A stretch of 49,877 nt of DNA from Actinomyces oris. Lineage in GTDB: Bacteria > Actinomycetota > Actinomycetes > Actinomycetales > Actinomycetaceae. The translations under genes and the position numbers were made by a program. The stretch is from the NCBI RefSeq assembly GCF_001937445.1, contig NZ_MSKS01000023.1:1-49877 (forward strand), read 5' to 3'. Below the pieces are notes generated by a model. The model did no database searches, was not told the DNA's origin, and worked only from the letters and a program-made list of their open reading frames with translations. Shown here piece after piece: positions 17,125 to 26,022 of the stretch. Numbering within the stretch: the stretch's first letter is position 1; each line of letters begins with the position of its first letter.

Positions 17125-17182
17125 GGTCCCGTCGGTGCTCGCCGTCTAGAACGGTGGTGGTGCGAGAGTCTCCACCCACACC

Positions 17183-17226
17183 ATGTGCGTCGCTCGCAAC
17201 GTCCAGGCGTTGCGAGCGACGCACAT
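17183..17226. terminator. Perfect 19-bp hairpin after the lipoprotein genes
   Basis: The left arm 17183-17201 and right arm 17208-17226 are perfectly complementary, with a six-base loop (TCCAGG). The arm is ATGTGCGTCGCTCGCAACG. It lies 59 bases after the stop of lipoprotein 2. There is no T-run, so it may terminate without one or serve another role. Confidence 0.6.
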
Positions 17227-17335
17227 CGGTATGGAGCCGCCCGTAGGACTAAGACTTCACTGACACTGCCTCAGGCGACTGTGCTGCCGACTGACTCTGG
17301 TCCGAGCCCCTGTCGTAATGACAGGTAATATGACG

Positions 17336-17367
17336 GGGTTCCAAACAAGCAGCCTCGTCTGGAACCC
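17336..17367. terminator. Hairpin downstream of vsr
   Basis: GGGTTCCA (17336-17343) pairs with TGGAACCC (17360-17367). It lies about 17 bases beyond the vsr stop on the minus strand and could end the dcm-vsr transcript. Confidence 0.45.
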
Positions 17368-17384
17368 TGCCACCGGGTACCCAT

Positions 17385-17891
17385 CTACTCGGCCCGGGCT
17401 TCGGTGGATCTCTGGTGGTCCTTGGTCGCTGCGGTGACTGCGTGGGCTACGAGCCCTGCTGCATCGACAGAATCCTCGTGCTCCCAGATATGGATGACCG
17501 TCCATCCAAGGGCGTTGAGCTTCTCATCGGTGTCACGGTCGCGGGCCTGGTTCCTCGCGATCTTCCACCTCCACCACTCGGAGTTCCGGCCGGGCATGGT
17601 CCCATGGTCAGGGCAGCCGTGCCAGAAGCAGCCGTCGACCTGTACCGCCACTTTCTTCCCGGGGAAGGCAATGTCGACCTTGCGGCGCGGAAGCCCCGGG
17701 ACCTTGTACTGCACCCGATACCGTAGTCCTATCCGCCACAGCGCTCGCCGCAGCTCCATCTCGGGGGATGTGTCACGCCGTGACAGGTTGGAGTAGCGAG
17801 CGCTCACCTTCGGATCGGCGGGCTTGTCTCGTGCTGGTTCGGGAGCGTGCAGCGGGTCGGACGAGCCATCATCCGATAGCGCGGGCTGCAT
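17385..17891 (-). CDS. vsr: Very short patch repair endonuclease
   Basis: A 168-residue Vsr endonuclease, which nicks next to T:G mismatches arising by deamination of 5-methylcytosine. Typical segments are RYSNLSRRDTSPEMELRRALWRIGLRYR, the catalytic KVDIAF (Asp73), VDGCFWHGCPDH with His91 and the zinc-type cysteines, and the C-terminal WTVIHIWEHE. A charged N-terminal extension of about 28 residues precedes the domain. It starts three bases after the stop of the methyltransferase gene, with a GAGGTGA ribosome site, so the two are co-expressed, as is usual for C5 methyltransferases. Confidence 0.93.
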   Translation of the reverse strand: MQPALSDDGSSDPLHAPEPARDKPADPKVSARYSNLSRRDTSPEMELRRALWRIGLRYRVQYKVPGLPRRKVDIAFPGKKVAVQVDGCFWHGCPDHGTMPGRNSEWWRWKIARNQARDRDTDEKLNALGWTVIHIWEHEDSVDAAGLVAHAVTAATKDHQRSTEARAE

Positions 17892-17894
17892 ATT

Positions 17895-19244
17895 TCACCT
17901 CGTCAGTAACTTGCGGACCGCCTCGTCAGGACTTGCTGGAGCGGCATCTACCGCATTGAGGATACGGCGGCCGGACGCTGTCGAGTCGAGGATGCGGCGG
18001 TCGCGGTCACAGTGCATCTTGAGCACGTTCCAGACCACGCCTACATTGACGCCGTTCCCCAGTTGCTTGTAGGTCTTGGCGTCGGGTTGGCCGGCAAAGG
18101 AGAACTCATCCGGGAACCCCTGAAGGCGGGCTGCTTCTCGAGGTGCCAGCCGGCGACGTTCCTTCCCGACGATGCTGGTCTGTGTGATGGCGACAAGCGC
18201 GGGAACGTAGGTGGGAGGCTTCACACGCAGACCTGACGGACGGAAGTGCATGAGGCAGTCCCATAGGGACTCGATGTCCTGCGCCTGCCACTCGAGCTTA
18301 CGGCGCGACGGCGGAAAGTTCTTCACACCTGAGGTGGTTATCCAAGCCTTGCACCAGGCCAAGTTTTCGGTGAAGAGCTGCGCGTTCTTGCGTAGGAAGT
18401 TCATCTTCCAGGCGGGAACGTTATCGAGCTCTCCCGACTCAATCTGGATCTCCAGGTCCTCGATCGTCTGCCAGGCGTCGACCCAGATGGGGAACCCCGG
18501 TGGGTTCTCTCCAGGGTGATTGTCTCGGAAGCGCTTCACCCACTTGTCCCAGGCGTTGATCCAGTTCTTCTCAGTCCTCGACAGGTCGTAGCCCTCGACG
18601 TCAGCGAGCAGGTAGTCGGCTATCTTCCAGTCGACTGGTTCATCGGCGTACAGCTCGTTGGGCCTGGCTACTGGCTGGGGGGCCGTTGACTCGATACCTT
18701 CAGGGTCATACGTGGCAGTGATGAAGACTCGTTCTCTGGCCTGGGGCCGCCCTCCCCGCTCTGGGCCGAGCTGGTGCGGCGAGAGGATGGCGGGGGTACT
18801 TGCGATGCGATACCTCTCCTTCCTCAGGGACTTGACAATGACCGCCCACTCGTGGGCGTGGCGCGGCCCAGCAAGGTTTCGAACGTTCTCGAGGAGAAGC
18901 ACCGTGGGGTGACGTTCCTGAACGATCTTGAGGATGTTGAAGTAGAGCGTGCCGCGCACTTCGTCCAGCATCCCAGCCTGAAAACCGGACTTGGAGAAGG
19001 GCTGACACGGGAACCCTGCGGCAAGGATGTCGTGGGGTTGGATCCTGCCGGACACGCCATCGTCGTTAGCGTCGACCGTGATGTCACCAAGGGCGTCGAT
19101 GCCCCAGTTCTGCTCGTAGACTCGGGCTGCGTCCTTGTCGATCTCGACCGCGTAGGTGCACCGGCCGCCCATCCCAGAAAGAGCGGCGTGGAAGCCACCG
19201 ATTCCGGCAAACAGGTCCACGTAGCAGAAGGGGGAGGTATCCAC
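17895..19244 (-). CDS. dcm: DNA (cytosine-5) methyltransferase
   Basis: A 449-residue C5 methyltransferase. Motif I is DLFAGIGGFHAAL (10-22), motif IV GFPCQPFSKSG with catalytic Cys80, motif VI LLLENVRN (Glu119), motif VIII QARERVFI, motif IX near RLQGFPDEF and motif X YKQLGNGVNVGVV. The target-recognition region (about 185-350) is unusually long and rich in Trp and Asn, and I cannot predict the recognised sequence. It starts at GTG. With vsr it forms a two-gene operon transcribed away from the Z1 operon, separated by a 576-bp divergent region. It is likely the self-marking arm of this defence island. Confidence 0.94.
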   Translation of the reverse strand: MDTSPFCYVDLFAGIGGFHAALSGMGGRCTYAVEIDKDAARVYEQNWGIDALGDITVDANDDGVSGRIQPHDILAAGFPCQPFSKSGFQAGMLDEVRGTLYFNILKIVQERHPTVLLLENVRNLAGPRHAHEWAVIVKSLRKERYRIASTPAILSPHQLGPERGGRPQARERVFITATYDPEGIESTAPQPVARPNELYADEPVDWKIADYLLADVEGYDLSRTEKNWINAWDKWVKRFRDNHPGENPPGFPIWVDAWQTIEDLEIQIESGELDNVPAWKMNFLRKNAQLFTENLAWCKAWITTSGVKNFPPSRRKLEWQAQDIESLWDCLMHFRPSGLRVKPPTYVPALVAITQTSIVGKERRRLAPREAARLQGFPDEFSFAGQPDAKTYKQLGNGVNVGVVWNVLKMHCDRDRRILDSTASGRRILNAVDAAPASPDEAVRKLLTR

Positions 19245-19820
19245 CGGCTAAGCTTAACCGGCTGGGAGCGAAGAGCTGGCTGAGCCGCACGACATCGCAG
19301 AAGATCACAAGATCGTCATTGAAAGGTATTGCCTATGTGTGAGGCGGTGCGATGCAACCAAGCGCTGCAAGTAGCCCGTCTCACTCAGTTGAGCGGCGTC
19401 ACAGCGATACTGAACGGTCGAATAGCTGGAGAAAAACGTGATCACTAGCGGAACCAGTGTGGCGGCGGTGATGTCGTTGTCGCGAATTGCTCCGCGCCGG
19501 TCGCACCTATCGTTGAGTCAACCTGGGGTAGAAGAACGAACCTATGATGGTCTGTGCAGCTACATTCAGGTCAACGTCCAGTGGCGGAGTGCTTAGCAGG
19601 ACTAGGATCAGTTTGGCGTCTACATAGCGTCCTGAGGTCTAGGAGGGAGGGAGCATTATGGGGACAATACGACTCCTGCATCGAAACGAAAACCAATCGC
19701 ATGACGGAATCAGTGTGACTACACTACAATACAACTCCATGCGATAAGTGCTACCGAGCAAGTCTGTCGTGATATACTAGAACTACCCTAATCCCGTCCC
19801 CTCAGTTAAGGTAATCAACA
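19245..19820. promoter_or_regulatory. Divergent control region of the defence island
   Basis: A 576-bp relatively AT-rich stretch between the methyltransferase and DUF262 genes. A -10-like TATACT (19773-19778) precedes the DUF262 gene by about 43 bases. A short frame with an excellent ribosome site lies inside (see the next entry). The length leaves room for two promoters and regulatory sites. Confidence 0.45.
19658..19747 (+). CDS. Possible 29-residue leader peptide
   Basis: The ATG at 19658 follows a strong purine-rich ribosome site (AGGAGGGAGGGAG) at ideal distance and opens a 29-codon frame ending in TAA at 19745. It encodes a polar, basic peptide with no membrane segment. It sits about 75 bases before the DUF262 gene and could be a translated leader, a regulatory peptide or the relic of a lost gene. 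Nothing in the peptide identifies it. Confidence 0.35.
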   Translation: MGTIRLLHRNENQSHDGISVTTLQYNSMR

Positions 19821-22103
19821 ATGGTAGTTGATGAATCCGAAACCACGATTCGTTTACAGTCTCCTTGTTACCAAAGTGCGACGAGCAAGGCCAACGCCGT
19901 CGCAAGGATGTACTTTCTTGGGAATCAGCCGGCTGAGCCGTTAGGTCCTGGAAGCAAGGAAAAGAAATCGGCGCTGATCGCGATGGGGCGATTCGTTGGC
20001 CTTGACCTCGGCGACGTTGCCGGAAAAGGCGAATGTGGACGACTCATTGCTGAAAAGTTGGCAGTTACTTGGGACGCTGACTGTGTATCAGCCGGTGACA
20101 CGGTGACATTAAAAGGACTAAATCTATTAATTGATTCCGCTGTAAGGCTACAGTTAAAATCGGGTGAACGACCCTGGCGAGCTTTTGTTCGCGACATTAT
20201 GGCGGTGAATCCGGCACCAAAATGGAACAACATAGAGGAGATGAGTATGCAGGACGCAATCTCAGAATTGGAAGTCGACATCCTTGAGCAGATTAAGGGG
20301 CTGATGCAAGCTGGGCCAACGCCTAAGGGAGTGGAGGTAACCAACAGCGCTAATGCCATTTCTGTCGATGAAATGACAGAGGGATGCTGGCGCAGTCTCC
20401 TTGCCGATGTGCAAGGATGGCTTCATCTTCCTGAGGAGATCGACATAACTTCAACAGCGGCTGCGGACAGGTCATTGGCAAGGCTTCTTGGACTGAAAAA
20501 TCCAGACAATACACCCACCGAAGAACTATTGACGACTTTGCTAAACAGACTAGAAAAAGCAAATGAGTTACGTGAGGAGTTCATCGACGCCCTAGAAGAC
20601 GAGACCGAGGGTACCGTTACACTAGCGACGGCTTCGGCTGACTGGGATGAAAAATGGGAAGAGGTCGAGGACTCTCAAGAAGTCGAAACCAGTGGACCTA
20701 TCATAGCCGAAGCCAGCGTATGGCCTATTACTGAATTTCGTGAGCATGCAAATGAGGGGGATCTCAACTTATCCCCCTCCTACCAAAGAGCTGATGTTTG
20801 GCCGACAGGAGATGCGCAGTTACTTATCGAGTCTATCCTGAGAGGAATCCCGCTTCCTTCCGTGATCCTATTGAAAACCAACGACAGTAAGGGTGATCAT
20901 TTCGAGATTATTGATGGGAAGCAGCGCTTGACTTCCATTCTTAGGTTCACGGCTGCGCACCCACGCGCCTTGGGTAATGTTAGAGCCAAAGCTAAAGAGT
21001 GGGGAGTCGACGAAGATGATCTTATTGACTGCTTCCAAAGCGATTACGCCAATCGTTTTAAGAAAGAATGGCGTGCTCATGAAACAATGAGACTTACCAC
21101 AGCGGTTGAGCGGACGATGTACTTCCCGTTTCCCCTCAGAAAGGGAAGTAGGTCCACATTGGTGGGTGAACTCGAGCAGGTTCAGGGGCGGTACTACTCA
21201 GAAATTCGAATGCTGACAATCCCTGTTGCAGACGAGACTAAAAAGGTCAGAGACCTTTTCGAAAGGCAATCAAAGTACCGCATCCCTGTAATTATCTACA
21301 GCGAAGCATCCAGCAGGCAAATCCATGAGGTGTTCAGTCTGTACAATCGGCAGGGTAAACGCCTCAATGCCGAAGAAATTCGAAACGCCGCTTATCATGA
21401 GTTAGACTTCATGCGCGCACTGCTGGTGACGAGCGGCGATGCTGACGAGCCTGAAAAAGTTGCCCCATTCCTTATGGAGTCGTGGGCACAAATCTCTTCG
21501 ACCGGGGAAGCGTTGGGAGATCCTAATGGAATTTACGCGATGAAAACCGCGGGATACAAGCGTACCAAGGCGTTGTCCTGGGTTGTTGCCGCGCTCCTTG
21601 TCGAAGACGGAGGTATAGGAGGAAGATCGACGGCTAACCAAATCAATGCGCTTCTAAAGCGAATCCAGGAGGATCCGAATGATCCGCTGAGGGACCGCCA
21701 TCGCATCCTTAAAGTCATGGAAATGCTCGATGGAGCGATTGATGCACACCAGATCCTTCCTGATGAGACGTGGAGTGCCCCGTTCAAAACCGGAGGTAGG
21801 TGGCAAGAACTGCAACTGGTGTCTTCATTCATCGCTCTAGCCGCAGCGTATAGCGTCCGTAATGAAAAGTTGGAAGACAACGTTGAGGATGCGATTTACG
21901 CTATTCAGAACGCTTCTAAAGCATGGAAGCGACCGAGTAAAACTCAATCTCGGCAGCAGTGGCAGTTCATCGGGAAGGTTGTAAAGGAGTTTCTTGAGGT
22001 TCTAGGTATCTCTGTGGAAGAGGCAGACAACACTTTACGGAGAGTCTTTGGAACGTCTGGACTCGTAGAGTTAGCATACTTGAGTCACGAAGAGGAACGG
22101 TAA
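19821..22103 (+). CDS. DUF262-domain protein with extended N-terminal region
   Basis: A 760-residue protein. Residues 1 to about 295 form a region I do not recognise, ending in an acidic stretch (DEKWEEVEDSQEVE). From about 300 there is a DUF262 (GmrS/ParB-Srx-like) domain: LNLSPSYQRADVWPTGDAQ, SILRGIPLPSVIL and the signature IIDGKQRLTSI near 365-375, then IPVIIYSEASSRQIHEVFSLYNRQGKRLNAEEIRNA. The tail (about 500-760) is helical, and no DUF1524/HNH nuclease motif is visible. DUF262 domains act as NTP-dependent sensors or switches in anti-phage systems. It is the first gene of an operon with Z1 and DUF4420 genes (4-bp gap). Base composition is well below the chromosome average. Confidence 0.85.
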   Translation: MVVDESETTIRLQSPCYQSATSKANAVARMYFLGNQPAEPLGPGSKEKKSALIAMGRFVGLDLGDVAGKGECGRLIAEKLAVTWDADCVSAGDTVTLKGLNLLIDSAVRLQLKSGERPWRAFVRDIMAVNPAPKWNNIEEMSMQDAISELEVDILEQIKGLMQAGPTPKGVEVTNSANAISVDEMTEGCWRSLLADVQGWLHLPEEIDITSTAAADRSLARLLGLKNPDNTPTEELLTTLLNRLEKANELREEFIDALEDETEGTVTLATASADWDEKWEEVEDSQEVETSGPIIAEASVWPITEFREHANEGDLNLSPSYQRADVWPTGDAQLLIESILRGIPLPSVILLKTNDSKGDHFEIIDGKQRLTSILRFTAAHPRALGNVRAKAKEWGVDEDDLIDCFQSDYANRFKKEWRAHETMRLTTAVERTMYFPFPLRKGSRSTLVGELEQVQGRYYSEIRMLTIPVADETKKVRDLFERQSKYRIPVIIYSEASSRQIHEVFSLYNRQGKRLNAEEIRNAAYHELDFMRALLVTSGDADEPEKVAPFLMESWAQISSTGEALGDPNGIYAMKTAGYKRTKALSWVVAALLVEDGGIGGRSTANQINALLKRIQEDPNDPLRDRHRILKVMEMLDGAIDAHQILPDETWSAPFKTGGRWQELQLVSSFIALAAAYSVRNEKLEDNVEDAIYAIQNASKAWKRPSKTQSRQQWQFIGKVVKEFLEVLGISVEEADNTLRRVFGTSGLVELAYLSHEEER

Positions 22104-22107
22104 GTAA

Positions 22108-24876
22108 ATGGTTCTTCCTGCGGTCTCGGCAGAAGAAAACTTTACACGCATGGGCATAAGTTGGCAGGAGCGCTACAATCAGACACTCGACAACTATGAG
22201 TACCCAAGCTCGCAGGTCATTAAAGATGATTCTGCCTATATCTGTGACAGAGCAATATTGCCCGTTCGGGATCCTCATTGGCCTGATTCACGTTATCGAA
22301 GTGGAATTGTCATAGGCGCCATCCAGTCTGGTAAGACAGCATCAATGATCGGATTGATGGCACGCGCACTTGATCGGGGTGTGAATGTTATCGTTCTGCT
22401 TGCTGGGAGACAGACAGCATTATGGCGACAGACCATGGACCGAGTGCGTTCTCAACTACTAGGCAGCAGCCCGTCTCTGGGATCATGTGTGTTTATCCCG
22501 TCGCTGCGTCTTGAAAGTGAACGTTATTCGGTGCAGGGGGCTTATGCCATCAACCAAAGACGAGCGGAGAGAGCATTTAAGAAAAGTACTCCGCTCGTGT
22601 TTGTTGTGATGAAAGAGGTTAACCATCTTTCTTCAATTAGTCGCATTCTTGAGAATAATGTGTTCCCGGCTGCGGCTAAGTGCGGTGTAGACGTCAATAT
22701 GCTTGTTATCGACGATGAAGCGGACGACGCATCCATAGCCGATGATCAAGTGAAACTCGATAGTGACTCAGTACAGGAGATCAAAAGAATTCCGTTCGGT
22801 ATCCTTGATCTGTGGGCAGATAACGCTATACCAACGAAGACCAAAGCAGAGCATGTATATTCGACCTACATTGCCTACACGGCGACACCCCAGGCTAATT
22901 TTCTTCAGAACACCGAAAACCCGCTGGTTCCGAGAGACTTTGTCGCGGCGTTGCGCACGCCAGGAGCTTCAGGAATGCTGTCTCCTCGGGAGATCACCTA
23001 CAATGGAGGCAAAGTAAAAAATTGGTACATTGGAGCGGACGTCTTCTATGGTGCTCTCTCTGAGTGCTTCTGTAGGGTGATCGATGAATTTAGCGTGCAT
23101 GATGACGGTGGGAACGATAATACAGACGAAGCAGACAGGGCAGCGTCTACTGCTGCGGATTGTGTCGACGAGGAGCTACTCAAACAGGCGCTGCGTGCGT
23201 ACATCGTAGGTGCGGCGATATCGTCAATTCGGTCAGGCAAGTTCGGGCCGAGTACCGCTTCCGGCATGACATTCCAATCGTTGAATGAAGTCAAAAACAA
23301 GGTAGCGCCTGTCACGTCGATGTTGATTCATCCGTCGGCTGAGTTAGATGATCACTTTAATGTGAAGAATATAATCAACCGTTGGTGGGACGGAGAGCGA
23401 GGGAGGGCTGGTGAGGGAGTTATCAATGATCTTGAAGTTCTGCGTCACATTTGGATAGATGAGTATGACGACTATCGTACGTCTGCGACGAAGATTGCGC
23501 GCGAGTACACTGGTAGGTTTGATCCCGTTGATGCACCAACTTGGGACGAGGTCGAAGAGGTGATCAGAAGAGAGATTATTCCAAGCACCAGGATCGATGT
23601 CATCAATAGTCGTCCAGAATCAGACGAACGTCCTCAGTTCGAGGCGAGGGTCGATAGTCTCGGCATATGGCATCCTCCAGTTAACCAGTCGTCTATCTTT
23701 ATCTCTGGTAATGTGATGTCTCGTGGTCTGACTCTGGAAGGACTACTTACAACGTTATTTCTCCGGTCATCGAACAGTCCGGTCGCCGACACTCAGATGC
23801 AGATGCAGAGGTGGTTCGGGTATCGAGGAAAGACTTTGGACCTTTGTCGCGTCTACCTTACTCGAGAACAGTTGAAACTGTTCTCAGAATATGCGGACGC
23901 TGACCGAGTTATCAGGCAGCAAGTGATTCACGCGATGCGTGCTGATGAATCTCGGCTCCCGAGTGTGGTGGTTCTTCAAGGGAAGAATTATCGTTCAACA
24001 AACAAGGTGTCATCGTTAGTAACGAAGACACTCTCCCCCGGTCGCAGGCCAGTTGTTCGGTACATGAATAGTCCAACTAACGATTTCGAGAATCAGCGCC
24101 TTCTGCGAGATTTGTTCTTGGCGCAAGATGCTGGTGTGGTGGGTTCTTCTAGCGGGTTGGTGACTTCGACAGAGTATCCACTTACGACGGTGGTCGATGT
24201 GCTTGAGGGGCTAAGGTATAAATATCATGGCCTGGAGGATGATGAGTTAAGGAAATGGAACGCGGCGGCCAGGTTGGTTGGTATCGATCCGATAGAATCT
24301 GTCTATTTCCCTTTGTATCGAGCTCCGGAAGTAAATGGCTCTAGGACTTGCCTAGCGCATAGGTCGCCATACTCCTTAGCTGCATATCTAAGATTGTGGG
24401 CGGCCAGCATTGGGCGCAAAGTGGACGGGCTCATGACCGACGAGAATCCTCCTCAGCGATGGAACCTCAAATGCTGGTCGTCAAAGAATTTGAAACAACC
24501 ACGATTCAGGTTTGCCTTGAAGTATGGGTCAGGTACCCCTATAAATATGGGACCGCTTTCGGAGCTGTCCAAGCGCTATGGCATCCCGGTCAAACCTATG
24601 CAAAGGAAGGTTGCTGGAAGCGAGTTGGAGACAGACTGGGGTGCTAGACGCGCACTCGTGCACGGATATTCCGGCGACGATGTATTCGATGCGATTGTTT
24701 TGGACCAACCCGTTCGGAGGTTTGATGACGGGACACGTTGTGAAGGTGAACCAGGTCTTGTTCTTTTCCAGTTGATTGAGCGAGGTGAGGGTGAGGCTTC
24801 GGTGTCGATCGCTATGAGTATTCCTGCCGGAGGGCCTGACTATGTGCGTGCTGCAAACAACAGAAATCGAGTATAG
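22108..24876 (+). CDS. Z1-domain ATPase/helicase-like protein
   Basis: A 922-residue protein of the Z1 family, found in restriction-modification-linked islands. It carries Walker A GAIQSGKT (70-77), Walker B LVIDDEADDAS (about 199-209), a YTATPQANFLQ segment (motif III-like), and the Z1 core around 529-580: VFISGNVMSRGLTLEGL followed by QMQMQRWFGYRG, the equivalent of helicase motifs V and VI with an arginine finger. Such proteins are thought to use ATP to move on or remodel DNA together with a nuclease. It starts four bases after the DUF262 stop and ends two bases before the DUF4420 ATG. Base composition is low, as for its operon partners. Confidence 0.9.
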   Translation: MVLPAVSAEENFTRMGISWQERYNQTLDNYEYPSSQVIKDDSAYICDRAILPVRDPHWPDSRYRSGIVIGAIQSGKTASMIGLMARALDRGVNVIVLLAGRQTALWRQTMDRVRSQLLGSSPSLGSCVFIPSLRLESERYSVQGAYAINQRRAERAFKKSTPLVFVVMKEVNHLSSISRILENNVFPAAAKCGVDVNMLVIDDEADDASIADDQVKLDSDSVQEIKRIPFGILDLWADNAIPTKTKAEHVYSTYIAYTATPQANFLQNTENPLVPRDFVAALRTPGASGMLSPREITYNGGKVKNWYIGADVFYGALSECFCRVIDEFSVHDDGGNDNTDEADRAASTAADCVDEELLKQALRAYIVGAAISSIRSGKFGPSTASGMTFQSLNEVKNKVAPVTSMLIHPSAELDDHFNVKNIINRWWDGERGRAGEGVINDLEVLRHIWIDEYDDYRTSATKIAREYTGRFDPVDAPTWDEVEEVIRREIIPSTRIDVINSRPESDERPQFEARVDSLGIWHPPVNQSSIFISGNVMSRGLTLEGLLTTLFLRSSNSPVADTQMQMQRWFGYRGKTLDLCRVYLTREQLKLFSEYADADRVIRQQVIHAMRADESRLPSVVVLQGKNYRSTNKVSSLVTKTLSPGRRPVVRYMNSPTNDFENQRLLRDLFLAQDAGVVGSSSGLVTSTEYPLTTVVDVLEGLRYKYHGLEDDELRKWNAAARLVGIDPIESVYFPLYRAPEVNGSRTCLAHRSPYSLAAYLRLWAASIGRKVDGLMTDENPPQRWNLKCWSSKNLKQPRFRFALKYGSGTPINMGPLSELSKRYGIPVKPMQRKVAGSELETDWGARRALVHGYSGDDVFDAIVLDQPVRRFDDGTRCEGEPGLVLFQLIERGEGEASVSIAMSIPAGGPDYVRAANNRNRV

Positions 24877-24878
24877 GT

Positions 24879-25943
24879 ATGTGTAGTCTTCTCGATGGAG
24901 ATGCAACGTTTGAGGTGCTAAGGAAGGCGGTTTCCGCGGCTCGGTATGCCGAAGGACGGGATCAGCGTTTTATACATTGGGTTGGTGATAGCCGTAGGCT
25001 TGCGTACGCGCGTGATAGCCGGGGTCGACTTGAGCTGTTTATTTCAGAAGAGTGCCTGGAAACTCGGGTTGATTCTGTCGCCCGACGGATGGAATTGGAT
25101 TCTTGGAGGGATGAATCCGGCTCGATTGTGTGTGCCAATAGAATTGTATTCCCTAAGGGTGAGCATGTGGATGCACTGTTTGCTGCTGTCATGGCGGAAC
25201 TTTTAAGGCAGGGTATCGATGTGGACGCTCAGAAGGCGTTTACTGCCACGGAGCGCCTCATTGCTATGGCGTTTAGGGGTGGAGGTAGAAGTGTAAATTC
25301 CGTTACAGGCCTTGCTGCGGAGCTTTTGTTGCTGAACGAGTTAGTCAAGTCGAGATGCTATTCAGACGGCGAGATTTCTGGGGTGTGGAGAGGCTACTCT
25401 CGTTCTTGCAGAGATTTTGTGCTTGGTGACGTTGGCGTTGAGGTTAAGGCTACGACGCAAGGGACCAGCCGGCATCACATTCAAGGGTGGTATCAAGTTG
25501 AGCCGGGTGTTCCCGAGGGTGATGGCGAGTTTGAGTCGCGCTTATTCCTGCTCTCTGTGGGTATTGAATGGCTGCCGATTGGTGTCGAAGGGCGTACAGT
25601 CGAGGGTATCTTGAAGGGGCTGCGGGCCGAACTTCCTGATCTTGTCTGGGAGGATTTGGTTCAGTCGGCTTGCCGCTATTGTGGTGAGAACTTTGTTTTC
25701 GATGCGAACGGGGTAAACTCGGAGGAAGCTCTTCGGCGCCCGTTTCAGGTCGGGTTTGTGAGGATGTACGATCTCACCGACGATAGGATTGACCTTCTTC
25801 GTAGTGCAGATGTTCACAGGCACTCCCATGTTGTGGGAGATAGTGTGTCGTTCGATATTGTCTTGCCGGATTTTATAGACAGCGCTAATCCGATTTCTGG
25901 ATGGTCGGCGGTTCTGGATGCTCTTACTGATTTCGATGAATAG
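24879..25943 (+). CDS. DUF4420 PD-(D/E)XK-motif protein
   Basis: A 354-residue protein of the DUF4420 family, which has a PD-(D/E)XK nuclease core. Visible active-site elements are Glu148 in GLAAELLLLNELV, Asp179 in CRDFVLG and Glu188-x-Lys190 in GVEVKATT. The preceding RGYSRSCRDF and following HHIQGWYQVE are also typical of the family. It is the likely DNA-cleaving member of the operon with Z1. The ATG follows the Z1 stop by two bases, so expression should be coupled. The operon ends here; no AIPR gene, often found beside Z1 and DUF4420, is present. Confidence 0.88.
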   Translation: MCSLLDGDATFEVLRKAVSAARYAEGRDQRFIHWVGDSRRLAYARDSRGRLELFISEECLETRVDSVARRMELDSWRDESGSIVCANRIVFPKGEHVDALFAAVMAELLRQGIDVDAQKAFTATERLIAMAFRGGGRSVNSVTGLAAELLLLNELVKSRCYSDGEISGVWRGYSRSCRDFVLGDVGVEVKATTQGTSRHHIQGWYQVEPGVPEGDGEFESRLFLLSVGIEWLPIGVEGRTVEGILKGLRAELPDLVWEDLVQSACRYCGENFVFDANGVNSEEALRRPFQVGFVRMYDLTDDRIDLLRSADVHRHSHVVGDSVSFDIVLPDFIDSANPISGWSAVLDALTDFDE

Positions 25944-26022
25944 AGACGAAGGCGTCCTCACCCGCTCCCACCCCTGGCTTTGATGGGCGGCGCCCGAACT
26001 CGTACTCGCGGCGTCCCGATCC

